NCBI RefSeq assembly: GCF_021412585.1
Contig: NZ_JAKCMI010000030.1
Location: forward strand, 1-64,000
Direction: 5' to 3'
Source: Halomonas alkalisoli
Lineage (GTDB): Bacteria > Pseudomonadota > Gammaproteobacteria > Pseudomonadales > Halomonadaceae
DNA length: 64,000 nucleotides
The translations under genes and the position numbers were made by a program. Of the stretch, positions 9,003 to 16,875 are shown piece by piece. The notes beneath the pieces were generated by a model. That model made no database searches. It was not told the DNA's origin and saw only the letters and a list, made by a program, of their open reading frames with translations. The stretch's first letter is position 1, and every line of letters starts with the position of its first letter.

Positions 9003-9896
9003 TCAGCCCTCCTCTCTACCGAAGAGGCCGGCCGGACGTAGCAGCAGCACCAGCACCATGACCAGGAAGACGATGGTGGAGGAGAACTCCGAATAGAACA
9101 CCCGGGTGAAGCCCTCCACCACGCCGAGGCCCAGCCCGGTGACGATGGCCCCCATGATCGAGCCGAGCCCGCCGATGACCACCACGGCGAAGATGATGAT
9201 CACCAGGCTCGAGCCCATGGAGGGGTTGACGTGGAAGATCGGGGCGGCAAGCACGCCGGCAAAGGCCGCGAGGCCCACGCCCACGCCATAGGTCAGGGTG
9301 ATCAGCCGAGGCACGTTGACGCCGAAGGCCTGGGTCAGCTCGGAGCGCTCGGTGGCGGCACGCAGGTTGGCCCCCAGCGAGGTGCGCTCGATGACATACC
9401 AGGTGACCAGGCACAGCAGCAGTGCCGAGACGATCACGAAGCCACGATAGAGCGGCAGGATCATGAAGCCCAGGTTGATGGTGCCCCGCAGCTGTTCGGG
9501 CGTGGCGAAAGGCTGGCCGGAGGAGCCGAAGGCAACCCGGAAGCCTCCTTCCAGCACCAGCACCAGGCTGAAGGTGAGCAGCAGGCCGTAGATGGGGTCG
9601 AGCCCATAGAGGCGGCGCAGGAACAGGAACTCGAATGCCATGCCGAACAGCGCCACGAGCAGCGGGGCGAGGAGCAGAGTCATCCAGTAGTTGGCGCCCA
9701 TGTACTGGGCCAGCAGGAAGGCGGTGAACGCCCCCACCATGAAGAAGGCGCCGTGGGCGAAATTGACGATCTTGAGCACGCCGAAGATGATCGCCAGCCC
9801 CAGGCTAAGAACCGCATAGAAGGAGCCGTTGACGATACCCAGCATGAGTTGGCCCATGAGGGCCTGTATGGGAATACCTAATATGTCCATTGTCAC
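9003..9896 (-). CDS. LIV-type ABC transporter permease (LivH-like)
   Basis: This 297-residue integral membrane protein has about eight hydrophobic segments and the LivH hallmarks GLAIIFGVLKIVNFAHGAFF near the N-terminus and GVGLAAFAGVLAAPIFHVNP toward the C-terminus. It is followed after 2 bp by the LivM-like gene and preceded by a 212-bp gap containing a strong palindrome. The binding protein gene lies just beyond that gap on the same strand. The substrate is not apparent. Confidence 0.9.
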   Translation of the reverse strand: MTMDILGIPIQALMGQLMLGIVNGSFYAVLSLGLAIIFGVLKIVNFAHGAFFMVGAFTAFLLAQYMGANYWMTLLLAPLLVALFGMAFEFLFLRRLYGLDPIYGLLLTFSLVLVLEGGFRVAFGSSGQPFATPEQLRGTINLGFMILPLYRGFVIVSALLLCLVTWYVIERTSLGANLRAATERSELTQAFGVNVPRLITLTYGVGVGLAAFAGVLAAPIFHVNPSMGSSLVIIIFAVVVIGGLGSIMGAIVTGLGLGVVEGFTRVFYSEFSSTIVFLVMVLVLLLRPAGLFGREEG

Positions 9897-10070
9897 TTGC
9901 TCACAGGGCTAAGAGGGGGATGACAAATTACTGCGCTAGGCCATGCGGCGTTGAAATCAGCCTTAAAATGCTCATTTAACACCCGGTAAACTCCGCTTTT
10001 TCAGCCGATTTCGCCTTGCCTGGCCGTCGCTCGTGACATTTGTAAACACCCCTCTGACAAAGAGTGGAGG

Positions 10071-10098
10071 TTCGTGCCCGGCCATGGCCGGGCACGAA
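10071..10098. repeat. 28-bp perfect palindrome (stem-loop) between binding-protein and permease genes
   Basis: A perfect 14+14 bp inverted repeat, starting TTCGTGCCCGGCCA, lies 10 bp after the binding-protein stop. There is no T run on the minus strand after it, so it is probably an mRNA stem that stabilises the upstream message or partly attenuates transcription into livH-livM. This would fit the usual excess of binding protein over permease. Confidence 0.6.
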
Positions 10099-10108
10099 TG
10101 GCAGGACA

Positions 10109-11338
10109 TCAACTGCCATTGAGCAGGTGACAGGAACTCTTCTCCAGCGGCTGGAAGGCTTCCTCGCCGGGGATGGTGGTTACCAGGCGCATGAAGTCGT
10201 AGTCATACTCCGACTCGTCGGGCGACTTCACTTCCCACAGGTACTGGTCATGCACCATGCGGCCGTTGGGGCGGATATAGCCGCCAGAGGCGAAGAAATC
10301 GTTGATCTCCATCTCGCGCATTGCCTCGGAGACCGCGGTGGCGTCGTCGGTGCCGGCGGCCTCGACGGCGTTCAGGTAGTGCATGGTGGAGGAGTAGTTG
10401 CCGGCATGCGCCATGTTGGGCATGCGCCCGGTGCGCTCATAGAAGCGCTGGGAAAACTCGCGGGTCTCGTCGTTGGCATCCCAGTAGAAGGCATTGGTCA
10501 GCAGCAGGCCCTGGGCGGTCTCGAGACCCAGGCTGACGATGTCGTCATACCACAGCAGCAGGGCTGCCGGCCGCTGATCCGGGGTAACGCCGAATTCCGC
10601 CAGGGCGTTGATGGCGTTGATGGCATCCGCGCCGGTGGAGGCGATGCCGATGATTTCGGCGCCGGAGGCCTGGGCCTGCAGGGCGTAGGAGGAGAAGTCG
10701 GTGGTGTCGAGCGGGTGTCGTGCGGCACCAACCACCTGGCCGCCGGCCTCGCGTACCACCTCGGATACCTGCTCCTCGAGCCCGATGCCGAAGGCGAAGT
10801 CCACGGTGAGGAAGAACCAGGTGTCGCCACCGTCCTCGACGATCGACTTGCCGGTGCCGTGAGCCAGTGAGTATGCGTCGTAGGTGTAGTGCGTCACATA
10901 GGGCGAGCAGTAGTCGTTGGTCAGCCCGATGTTGGACGCCGAGTTGGAAATGGCGTGGCGCTGCTGCTCGTCGGCCACGGCGGCCACCGCCAGCGCGACC
11001 CCGGAGTTGGACAGGTCGTTGATCATGTCCACGCCGTCATTGTTGTACCACTCGCGGGCACGGCTGGCGCCGGTGTCGGCACGATTGCGGTGATCGCCAT
11101 GGATGACCTCGATGGGCACGCCGTTGACCTCGCCACCGAAGTCCTCGACGGCCATTCGCACGGCCTCCACCGCCGCCTCGCCGGAAAGGTCGGTATAGAT
11201 ACCCGACATGTCGGTCAGCACGCCGATTCGCACCACGTCGTCGGAATAGCCTTCGCTTGCCATGGCACTGGAGAGGCCCCCCAGGCTCAGTACGGCGGAA
11301 GACACCATCAGGGTTTTCAAGGAGTTTTTGGCTGGCAT
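10109..11338 (-). CDS. LIV-type ABC transporter substrate-binding protein
   Basis: The 409-residue protein starts with a signal peptide (LKTLMVSSAVLSLGGLSSAMA, cleavage near residue 25) and then the periplasmic binding fold with VVRIGVLTDMSGIYTDLSGEAA. Later segments include WFFLTVDFAFGIGLEEQVSE, as in LivJ/UrtA-type type I binding proteins. The start at 11338 was chosen because AGGAGA precedes it and the upstream 25 codons are not signal-like. It is divergent from the AraC regulator gene at 11446 across a 107-bp gap, so that regulator is the likely controller. The ligand is unknown; lack of a lipobox indicates a soluble periplasmic protein. Confidence 0.9.
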   Translation of the reverse strand: MPAKNSLKTLMVSSAVLSLGGLSSAMASEGYSDDVVRIGVLTDMSGIYTDLSGEAAVEAVRMAVEDFGGEVNGVPIEVIHGDHRNRADTGASRAREWYNNDGVDMINDLSNSGVALAVAAVADEQQRHAISNSASNIGLTNDYCSPYVTHYTYDAYSLAHGTGKSIVEDGGDTWFFLTVDFAFGIGLEEQVSEVVREAGGQVVGAARHPLDTTDFSSYALQAQASGAEIIGIASTGADAINAINALAEFGVTPDQRPAALLLWYDDIVSLGLETAQGLLLTNAFYWDANDETREFSQRFYERTGRMPNMAHAGNYSSTMHYLNAVEAAGTDDATAVSEAMREMEINDFFASGGYIRPNGRMVHDQYLWEVKSPDESEYDYDFMRLVTTIPGEEAFQPLEKSSCHLLNGS

Positions 11339-11387
11339 TGTTTTCTCCTGTTCACTTTGGAAGTTATTGTTGTACTTTGCTCTGATT

Positions 11388-11397
11388 AGAACGTTCT
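11388..11397. promoter_or_regulatory. Small perfect palindrome in the divergent AraC/binding-protein promoter region
   Basis: AGAACGTTCT is a perfect 10-bp palindrome midway between the two divergent starts. It is a candidate operator for the AraC-type regulator, but it is short and AraC proteins more often use direct repeats, so the assignment is weak. Confidence 0.25.
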
Positions 11398-11445
11398 TGT
11401 TTTCCATTGCCACTATCAGTTAGGGCCAATCAGGGCGATTACGCC

Positions 11446-12291
11446 ATGGCTACAGAGCACGAACAGCTATCCGAAACACACATAGTCGGCGACGATACCC
11501 AGCAGTGGATCGTGCGCGCCGCGGACTGTCCCGTCCTCGAGCAGCGGCATATCTCCCACGTTGGCTTCGGTGATGCTGCGGTGCCCTACCGCATCGTTCG
11601 AACCCGGCTGAGCGGTGCCTATATCCACGGCTCTCTTGGTGGCGAAGGACGCATGCTGCTCGACGGGCGCTGGTGCACCATGCGGCGCAACATGATGTCC
11701 TTCGCCCCGGCCCACGCGCTGCACGCCTTCCACGCCGTACCGAAGAAGCGCTGGCAGTACTGCTGGCTGCGCTATCTGCCCAGCGCGCCACGCTCGGTGG
11801 TGGGCACCATTGCGCCGATCATGCAGGACTTCGATCCCGAGCCCATGAAGTACGCCATCCTGGGCCTCTACAGCGAGGTGTTCCACGGCCAGGGAGACCC
11901 GGCCAGCTGCGTGATGTGGGTCGACACCATCGAGCGCTACATCTCGCGCTTTGCCGACCCGTGGCGGCGCGATCCCCGTATCGTTGCCGTCTTCGATGCG
12001 GTGATGCCGACACTGGAGCGCCAGTGGAGCATCGAGGAGATGGCCGAGATCGCACATGTCAGCACCGAACACCTGCGACGCATCAGCCGCAAGGTATTCG
12101 GCCGCAGTCCGATGCAGCAGCTCACCCAGCTGCGCATGCAGCACGCATCGCATCTGCTGGCGACCAGCGATCTCCCCGTGGAGGAGATCGCCGGGCGAGT
12201 GGGGTATCAGAGTCCTTTCGCCTTCTCCAAGACCTTCAAGCGCATGAACGGTGTCTCGCCTTCGCGCTTTCGCCTGCACTCTCGTGACTGA
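11446..12291 (+). CDS. AraC-family transcriptional regulator
   Basis: The 281-residue protein has an N-terminal cupin-like sensing domain (about residues 20-160) and a C-terminal double helix-turn-helix. The HTH region includes WSIEEMAEIAHVSTEHLRRI for the first unit and VEEIAGRVGYQSPFAFSKTF followed by GVSPSRFR for the second. It sits inside the LIV-type transporter locus, divergent from the binding protein and convergent (8 bp apart) with the LivF-like ATPase gene. It is therefore probably the ligand-responsive activator of this cluster. The effector is unknown. Confidence 0.88.
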   Translation: MATEHEQLSETHIVGDDTQQWIVRAADCPVLEQRHISHVGFGDAAVPYRIVRTRLSGAYIHGSLGGEGRMLLDGRWCTMRRNMMSFAPAHALHAFHAVPKKRWQYCWLRYLPSAPRSVVGTIAPIMQDFDPEPMKYAILGLYSEVFHGQGDPASCVMWVDTIERYISRFADPWRRDPRIVAVFDAVMPTLERQWSIEEMAEIAHVSTEHLRRISRKVFGRSPMQQLTQLRMQHASHLLATSDLPVEEIAGRVGYQSPFAFSKTFKRMNGVSPSRFRLHSRD

Positions 12292-12299
12292 CCTCTTTC

Positions 12300-13028
12300 C
12301 TAGACGCCAAGGCGGGCCAGCAGGGCGTCGGCATCCTCCTCGATCCCCTTGCGGTCATAGCTCGCCGCCACCTGGCCGTGGTCGATCAGGTAGAAGTGGT
12401 CGGCCACGCTCATGGCGAAGCGCAGGTTCTGCTCCACCAGGAGGATGGTGTAGCCCTGCGCCTTGAGCTGGCGGATGGTGTCGCCGATCTGCTCGACGAT
12501 GCTGGGAGCCAGCCCCTCGGTGGGCTCGTCGAGGAGGAGGAGTCTTGCTCCAGTACACAGGGTGCGGCCGATGGCCAGCATCTGCTGCTCACCCCCGGAT
12601 AGCTTGGTGCCGGGGCTATGGAGTCTTTCACGCAGGTGCGGGAAAAGGTCCAGCACCTGTTCGGTGCTCAGGCCGTTGTCATTGACCCGCGCTGGCAGCT
12701 CGAGATGCTCCTTCACGTCCAGGGTGGCATAGATGCCGCGATCCTCGGGGCAGAAGGCCACGCCGTGCCGGGCGATGTGATAGGGACGCAGATCGATGGT
12801 CTCGGTGCCCTGCAGCCGGATGCTGCCGCGGCGGCGCGGCACGATGCCCATGATCGACTTCAGCGTGGTGGACTTGCCGGCGCCGTTTCGGCCCAGCAGG
12901 GTGACGACCCGCCCCGACGGCACATCCAGGTCGATACCGTGCAACACATGGCTTTCGCCGTACCAGGCATGAAGATCGCGAATGGCCAGCATGGGCTCGG
13001 GAGCGTGGACGGCTGCGACGTCAGTCAT
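12300..13028 (-). CDS. LIV-type ABC transporter ATP-binding protein (LivF-like)
   Basis: This 242-residue ATPase carries a Walker A at LLGRNGAGKSTTLKSIMG, the LivF-type segment VAFCPEDRGIYATLDVKEHL, the signature LSGGEQQMLAIGR and Walker B LLLLDEPTEGLAP. It overlaps the LivG-like gene by 8 bp, which indicates coupled translation. The two ATPase genes are separated from the permeases by the binding protein and the oppositely oriented AraC gene, an unusual split for a LIV operon. Confidence 0.92.
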   Translation of the reverse strand: MTDVAAVHAPEPMLAIRDLHAWYGESHVLHGIDLDVPSGRVVTLLGRNGAGKSTTLKSIMGIVPRRRGSIRLQGTETIDLRPYHIARHGVAFCPEDRGIYATLDVKEHLELPARVNDNGLSTEQVLDLFPHLRERLHSPGTKLSGGEQQMLAIGRTLCTGARLLLLDEPTEGLAPSIVEQIGDTIRQLKAQGYTILLVEQNLRFAMSVADHFYLIDHGQVAASYDRKGIEEDADALLARLGV

Positions 13029-13776
13029 GGCGGGCTCCTCCGATATAGGATTCGATCACGCGCTCATCGCGCGAGACCGTGGCGTAATCGCCCTCCACCA
13101 GCACTTCGCCGCGGGCCAGCACGGTAATGCGGTCGCAGAGTTCGGCCACCACGCCCAGGTTGTGCTCCACCATGAGTACCGATCGACCCTCGGCCACGCG
13201 GCGGATCAGCGCGGCGGTGCGGCCTACGTCTTCGGCGCCCATGCCGGCGAGTGGCTCGTCGAGCAGCATCAGCTGAGGGTCGAGCGCCAGCGTGGTCGCG
13301 AGCTCCAGCGCACGCTTGCGACCGTATGGCAGCTCGGCGGCGGGGGTATCGGCCCAGGCCTCGAGCCCCACGTCCTCGAGCAGCGCCATGGCACGTTCCT
13401 GATGATGGTCGAGCCGGTGATGGGAGGCCCAGAAATCGTAGGACTCGCCGCGCTGTCGCTGCAGCGCCAGCTTGACGTTCTCGAGGGTCGTCAGGCGGCT
13501 GAAGACGGCGGATATCTGAAACGAACGGACCATGCCAAGCCGTGCCACCTGGTCCGGCTTGAGCCGGGTAATGTCGCGCCCCTGGTAGAAGATGCTGCCG
13601 GCACTGGGCTCGAGGAACTTGGTCAGCAGGTTGAAACAGGTCGTCTTGCCTGCACCGTTGGCGCCGATCATGGCATGTATGGTGCCGGGCTCGATACGAA
13701 TGGAGATATCGCTGACCGCCTTGAAGCCCCGGAAGCTCTTGGTCAGGCCCCGGGTCTCGATAATTGCCTCTGCCAT
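13021..13776 (-). CDS. LIV-type ABC transporter ATP-binding protein (LivG-like)
   Basis: The 251-residue protein has Walker A MIGANGAGKTTCFNLLTKF, the LivG-type VRSFQISAVFSRLTTLENVK, and Walker B LMLLDEPLAGMG. It appears to start its own transcript: the upstream 239 bp hold no other gene on this strand and a terminator from the next unit. It forms the ATPase pair with the LivF-like gene that overlaps its end. The signature segment reads AAELPYGRKRALELATTLA, close to the usual LivG form. Confidence 0.92.
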   Translation of the reverse strand: MAEAIIETRGLTKSFRGFKAVSDISIRIEPGTIHAMIGANGAGKTTCFNLLTKFLEPSAGSIFYQGRDITRLKPDQVARLGMVRSFQISAVFSRLTTLENVKLALQRQRGESYDFWASHHRLDHHQERAMALLEDVGLEAWADTPAAELPYGRKRALELATTLALDPQLMLLDEPLAGMGAEDVGRTAALIRRVAEGRSVLMVEHNLGVVAELCDRITVLARGEVLVEGDYATVSRDERVIESYIGGARHD

Positions 13777-13970
13777 TGCACACTCCGCTATTGTTGTTGT
13801 CCGGTGTCGAGGCGACGGGATCGGCGTGATTGCATCGCGGCGCTCCGTCAGCTTCAGTGTTGTAGCAACAGAGGGGCTGTGCCATGGCCGCAGGGCACGT
13901 GAGGCTATCCAAAAGCCACATCATTGGCTCGGCTCGGCGTGCAGGGAGGCGGTAGACAACGAAAACCGGA

Positions 13971-13996
13971 CCGCGAGGGGTCCGGTCGGAGAGACA
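13971..13996 (-). terminator. Rho-independent terminator after the membrane protein gene
   Basis: ACCGGACC pairs with GGTCCGGT around a 6-nt loop, and on the minus strand the stem is followed by TTTTC. It lies 19 bp past the stop of the gene at 14016-14663. The rest of the 239-bp gap shows no other feature. Confidence 0.6.
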
Positions 13997-14015
13997 GTAA
14001 GGTGAAGCCCAGGCC

Positions 14016-14663
14016 TCAGGTGGTCAGAACGCGTTCCTGGTCGTAGTGGGCGGCGATATCGCTGACCGAGATGCAGGTGTACTTGATGACGAAGAAGGCC
14101 AGGGTGGCGGGGCAGGAGAACGTCTCTTCGAACTGCTCCACCTGGGCGCCGCGGCCACGGGTGACGCTGGCCCGGTAGGTATCGCCGGCCTTGGTCAGCT
14201 TGACCTTGGCCTGGCTGTCGGCCTCCTGCTTCTCCAGCACCAGTTCCTGCTGCTTCGACAGCATCTCACCCAGCATCTTGCCGCCTTCGCGCTCCTCCGG
14301 CGTGGCCCAGACCTCCTGGTCCCGGTTGCCATACTGGTAGAGCATGATGATCGGCAGGACGGAGAAGATGGCACCGCTCAGCACCCAGGTCAGTTCGCCA
14401 CCGGAGAGCCCACCGGTGAATACCGCCAGCAGCTGTACGACGATGCCGACGGCGAGCAGGCCGGCCAGCGGCCGCCACATGCGCGGATTGAGGAAGGGCT
14501 TGCCGAGGGTATGGCCCCAGAGCCCCGTTGCCACCAGGACGCCCACGCCGGTAGAGACCAGGGCCCACAGCGGCCCCCCGCCCACCAGCAGTGCAATGGC
14601 TCCCAACAGCACCAGCACGCTGTAGAAAACCGCCAGTAAAATGTACGCGCGATGCAGGTTCAT
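14016..14663 (-). CDS. Hypothetical inner-membrane protein
   Basis: No family was recognised. The 215-residue protein has four predicted membrane segments in its first half: about residues 7-28, 32-50, 64-84 and 92-110. A polar, partly helical cytoplasmic tail follows, containing EMLSKQQELVLEKQEADSQ and ending with a small domain that holds one cysteine in TFSCPATLAF. The start at 14663 was chosen because AAGGAG lies 7 nt upstream and the longer frame adds non-membrane sequence. It is transcribed alone, with its own terminator, downstream of pyrB on the same strand. Halomonas-type genomes carry similar unnamed membrane proteins, but that is from memory and not decisive. Confidence 0.7.
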   Translation of the reverse strand: MNLHRAYILLAVFYSVLVLLGAIALLVGGGPLWALVSTGVGVLVATGLWGHTLGKPFLNPRMWRPLAGLLAVGIVVQLLAVFTGGLSGGELTWVLSGAIFSVLPIIMLYQYGNRDQEVWATPEEREGGKMLGEMLSKQQELVLEKQEADSQAKVKLTKAGDTYRASVTRGRGAQVEQFEETFSCPATLAFFVIKYTCISVSDIAAHYDQERVLTT

Positions 14664-14892
14664 GCGTAACGTCTCCTTGTTCCGGGTTGCCGGCCGGCAA
14701 CGCCTGTTGTTGTCGTCGAACGCTTGGTGGCTAGCTGTATCTGGCGCCAGCTCTGTCGTCATGGGGGTGGCCGCGCCAAGGCTGCCCTTAGCTTCGCACA
14801 TTCCTCGGCTGCGATCAGCATAGCGCTGACCAACGCTGTACGCACCGCGCAACGCAGCGATTTACCCGCGCAGACATTTATGCAGTGTTTCC

Positions 14893-15924
14893 CTAGTGAT
14901 TGGCGTCGTCCACGCCGGTCTGCTCGGGCACGAACCAGCGCACGGGGCGCAGGTCCTTCTCGATCAGGTCCTCCACCCGGAGCAGGGCGGCAAAGATCGC
15001 CATGCGCATGGGAATGCCGTTGTCGGTCTGGCGAAAGATCGCCAGACGCGGGTCGCCGTTGAGGTCGACGTTGAGATCGTTGGCGCCGGGCCGGCTGTCA
15101 CGGGGCAGCGGGTGCATGACGATGGTGGTGTCGTTGCAGCGCGCATCGAGGAAGTCGCGGCCCACGCTGAAGTCCTGCGAGACCCCGGCGAAGCTCTCGC
15201 TCATCTCCTCGGTGAAGCGCTCCTTCTGGATGCGGGTGGTGTAGACCACGTCCAGGTCGGAGAAGTCGCAGGCCAGGCTGTCGCGCTGTTCGACCCGGTG
15301 GCCCCGGGAGACGACCCGGTCGATCACATGGCTCGGCATCTCCAGGCCCGGCGGCGAGACCAGGGTGATGCGCATCGGGTCGTAGAGTGACAGCAGCTTG
15401 ATCAGCGAATGGACGGTACGGCCGTACTTCAGGTCGCCGGTCAGCAGGATATGGGCCCCCGCCAGCTTCTTGCCCAGGCGTGCGAACTCCTTGTCGATGG
15501 TGTAGAGGTCGAGCAGCGCCTGGCTGGGGTGCTCGCCGGGGCCGTCGCCACCGTTGATCACAGGTACATGGGTGGCGGCGGCGAATTCGGCCACCGAGCC
15601 CTGTTCCGGGTGGCGCATGACGATGGCGTCGCAGTAGCCGCTCATCACCCGGCTGGTGTCGTAGAGCGACTCCCCCTTGGCCATGGAGGAAAAGGTGAAG
15701 CCGGTGGTGTCGCAGACGCTGCCGCCCAGCCGGCAGAAGGCCGCATTGAAGCTGACCCGGGTCCGGGTGCTGGCCTCGAAGAAGAGATTGCCGAGTACCG
15801 CCCCCTCCAGTACCCGGGTGACCTGCCGCCGCTGGGCGATGGGCTCCATGCGCGCCGCGACACGCAGCAGGTGATCGACATGGTCTCGGGTCAGGGGGTC
15901 GATGGAGAGCAGATGGGGACTCAT
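14893..15924 (-). CDS. pyrB: Aspartate carbamoyltransferase, catalytic chain
   Basis: The 344-residue enzyme condenses carbamoyl phosphate and aspartate in pyrimidine synthesis. The carbamoyl-phosphate loop FFEASTRTRVSF, the GDGPGEHPSQALLD motif and the distal VMHPLPRDSRPG are all intact. It is about 30 residues longer than the E. coli chain, with a charged C-terminal tail (EKDLRPVRWFVPEQTG). No pyrI regulatory chain and no pyrR or pyrC gene is adjacent. The ATG at 15924 gives the family-like N-terminus; 16 extra codons upstream do not. Confidence 0.93.
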   Translation of the reverse strand: MSPHLLSIDPLTRDHVDHLLRVAARMEPIAQRRQVTRVLEGAVLGNLFFEASTRTRVSFNAAFCRLGGSVCDTTGFTFSSMAKGESLYDTSRVMSGYCDAIVMRHPEQGSVAEFAAATHVPVINGGDGPGEHPSQALLDLYTIDKEFARLGKKLAGAHILLTGDLKYGRTVHSLIKLLSLYDPMRITLVSPPGLEMPSHVIDRVVSRGHRVEQRDSLACDFSDLDVVYTTRIQKERFTEEMSESFAGVSQDFSVGRDFLDARCNDTTIVMHPLPRDSRPGANDLNVDLNGDPRLAIFRQTDNGIPMRMAIFAALLRVEDLIEKDLRPVRWFVPEQTGVDDANH

Positions 15925-16012
15925 CACAGGCCTCGGGTTGGCAACGGGAATGGCCGTAGTGTAACCCTCCATGCGGTCCGCATCACGGGCGAATGTCGCT
16001 GAATATCAGCGG

Positions 16013-16690
16013 CTACTGGCCGATCAGCTCGGCGAGGTGGCGCGCATGGGTGACCACCTCGTGGCTCGCCCGCTCGGTGTCCAGGTCGTCCATGGCGACC
16101 ACGCCGATACACGCCTCCACACCGGCACGGAACTGGGGGGTGGCGATGGCGCTGGCCACGCCCACGGCGCCACGCTGAAGCTGGCCACGCGTCAGGCTGA
16201 AGCCGTCGGTACGGGCCTGGCGTACCGCCTCGCTGTCATCCTTGCGGGGTGGACGCCCGGCCAGGATGGCAATCCCCGCCGCCCCCTGGGTCAACGGATG
16301 GCGGCTGCCCACCCGGTAGCCGACTCGCAGCAGCCCCTCGTCGGGCTCCGCCACCAGGAGCACCACGCACTCCTCCCCCTGGGCGACCGAAATGAACGCC
16401 GTGGCCCGGGTCGCCTTGGCCAGCGCCTGCAGCAGCGGCTGGGCCACCGCACGCAGCTGCGGTTCGAAGCGCGAGGCGAGCAGGGCGACACCCGCCCCCA
16501 GGCGAATCGGCCCCTCGCTGGTGCGAGTGACCAGGGCGTGGCTCTCCAGGGTGGCGACGATGCGATAGGCGATGGCGCGATGCACGTCCAGTTGCCTGGC
16601 GAGTTCGGCAATCGTCATGCCTTCGCTGTGCTCGGCGATCAGCGCGAGGGCGCTCAGGCCACGATCCAGGGTCTGCAGGGTAGTGGACAT
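16013..16690 (-). CDS. IclR-family transcriptional regulator
   Basis: At 225 residues this is a slightly short IclR protein. The N-terminal winged helix (about residues 1-65) includes GMTIAELARQLDVHRAIAYR, and the C-terminal effector-binding domain (about 75-225) carries GFSLTRGQLQRGAVGVASAI. It is divergent from the P450-reductase gene with a 185-bp gap, so it probably controls that gene. An 11-bp palindrome near the P450 start is a candidate site. Effector unknown. Confidence 0.85.
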   Translation of the reverse strand: MSTTLQTLDRGLSALALIAEHSEGMTIAELARQLDVHRAIAYRIVATLESHALVTRTSEGPIRLGAGVALLASRFEPQLRAVAQPLLQALAKATRATAFISVAQGEECVVLLVAEPDEGLLRVGYRVGSRHPLTQGAAGIAILAGRPPRKDDSEAVRQARTDGFSLTRGQLQRGAVGVASAIATPQFRAGVEACIGVVAMDDLDTERASHEVVTHARHLAELIGQ

Positions 16691-16789
16691 CGGCGGCGGT
16701 ACCTCGGATGGCGAGTGGCACTGCAATGGTAGCGCAGCGGCACCAGGGTTTGACGCGACGAGAGAAACTGCCTATTTTCTCCACTGAGT

Positions 16790-16800
16790 TCGTTAAACGA
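16790..16800. promoter_or_regulatory. Candidate IclR operator between the regulator and P450 gene
   Basis: TCGTTAAACGA is a 5-1-5 inverted repeat 76 bp before the P450 start and 100 bp from the IclR start. Position and symmetry suit a divergent operator, but the site is short and single. Confidence 0.35.
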
Positions 16801-16875
16801 TACCATGTGTGCGATAAAAGTAAATAAACCATGGCACACGCCGTCGAGAAACCAGACCGTTCACCTGGAGCCACC

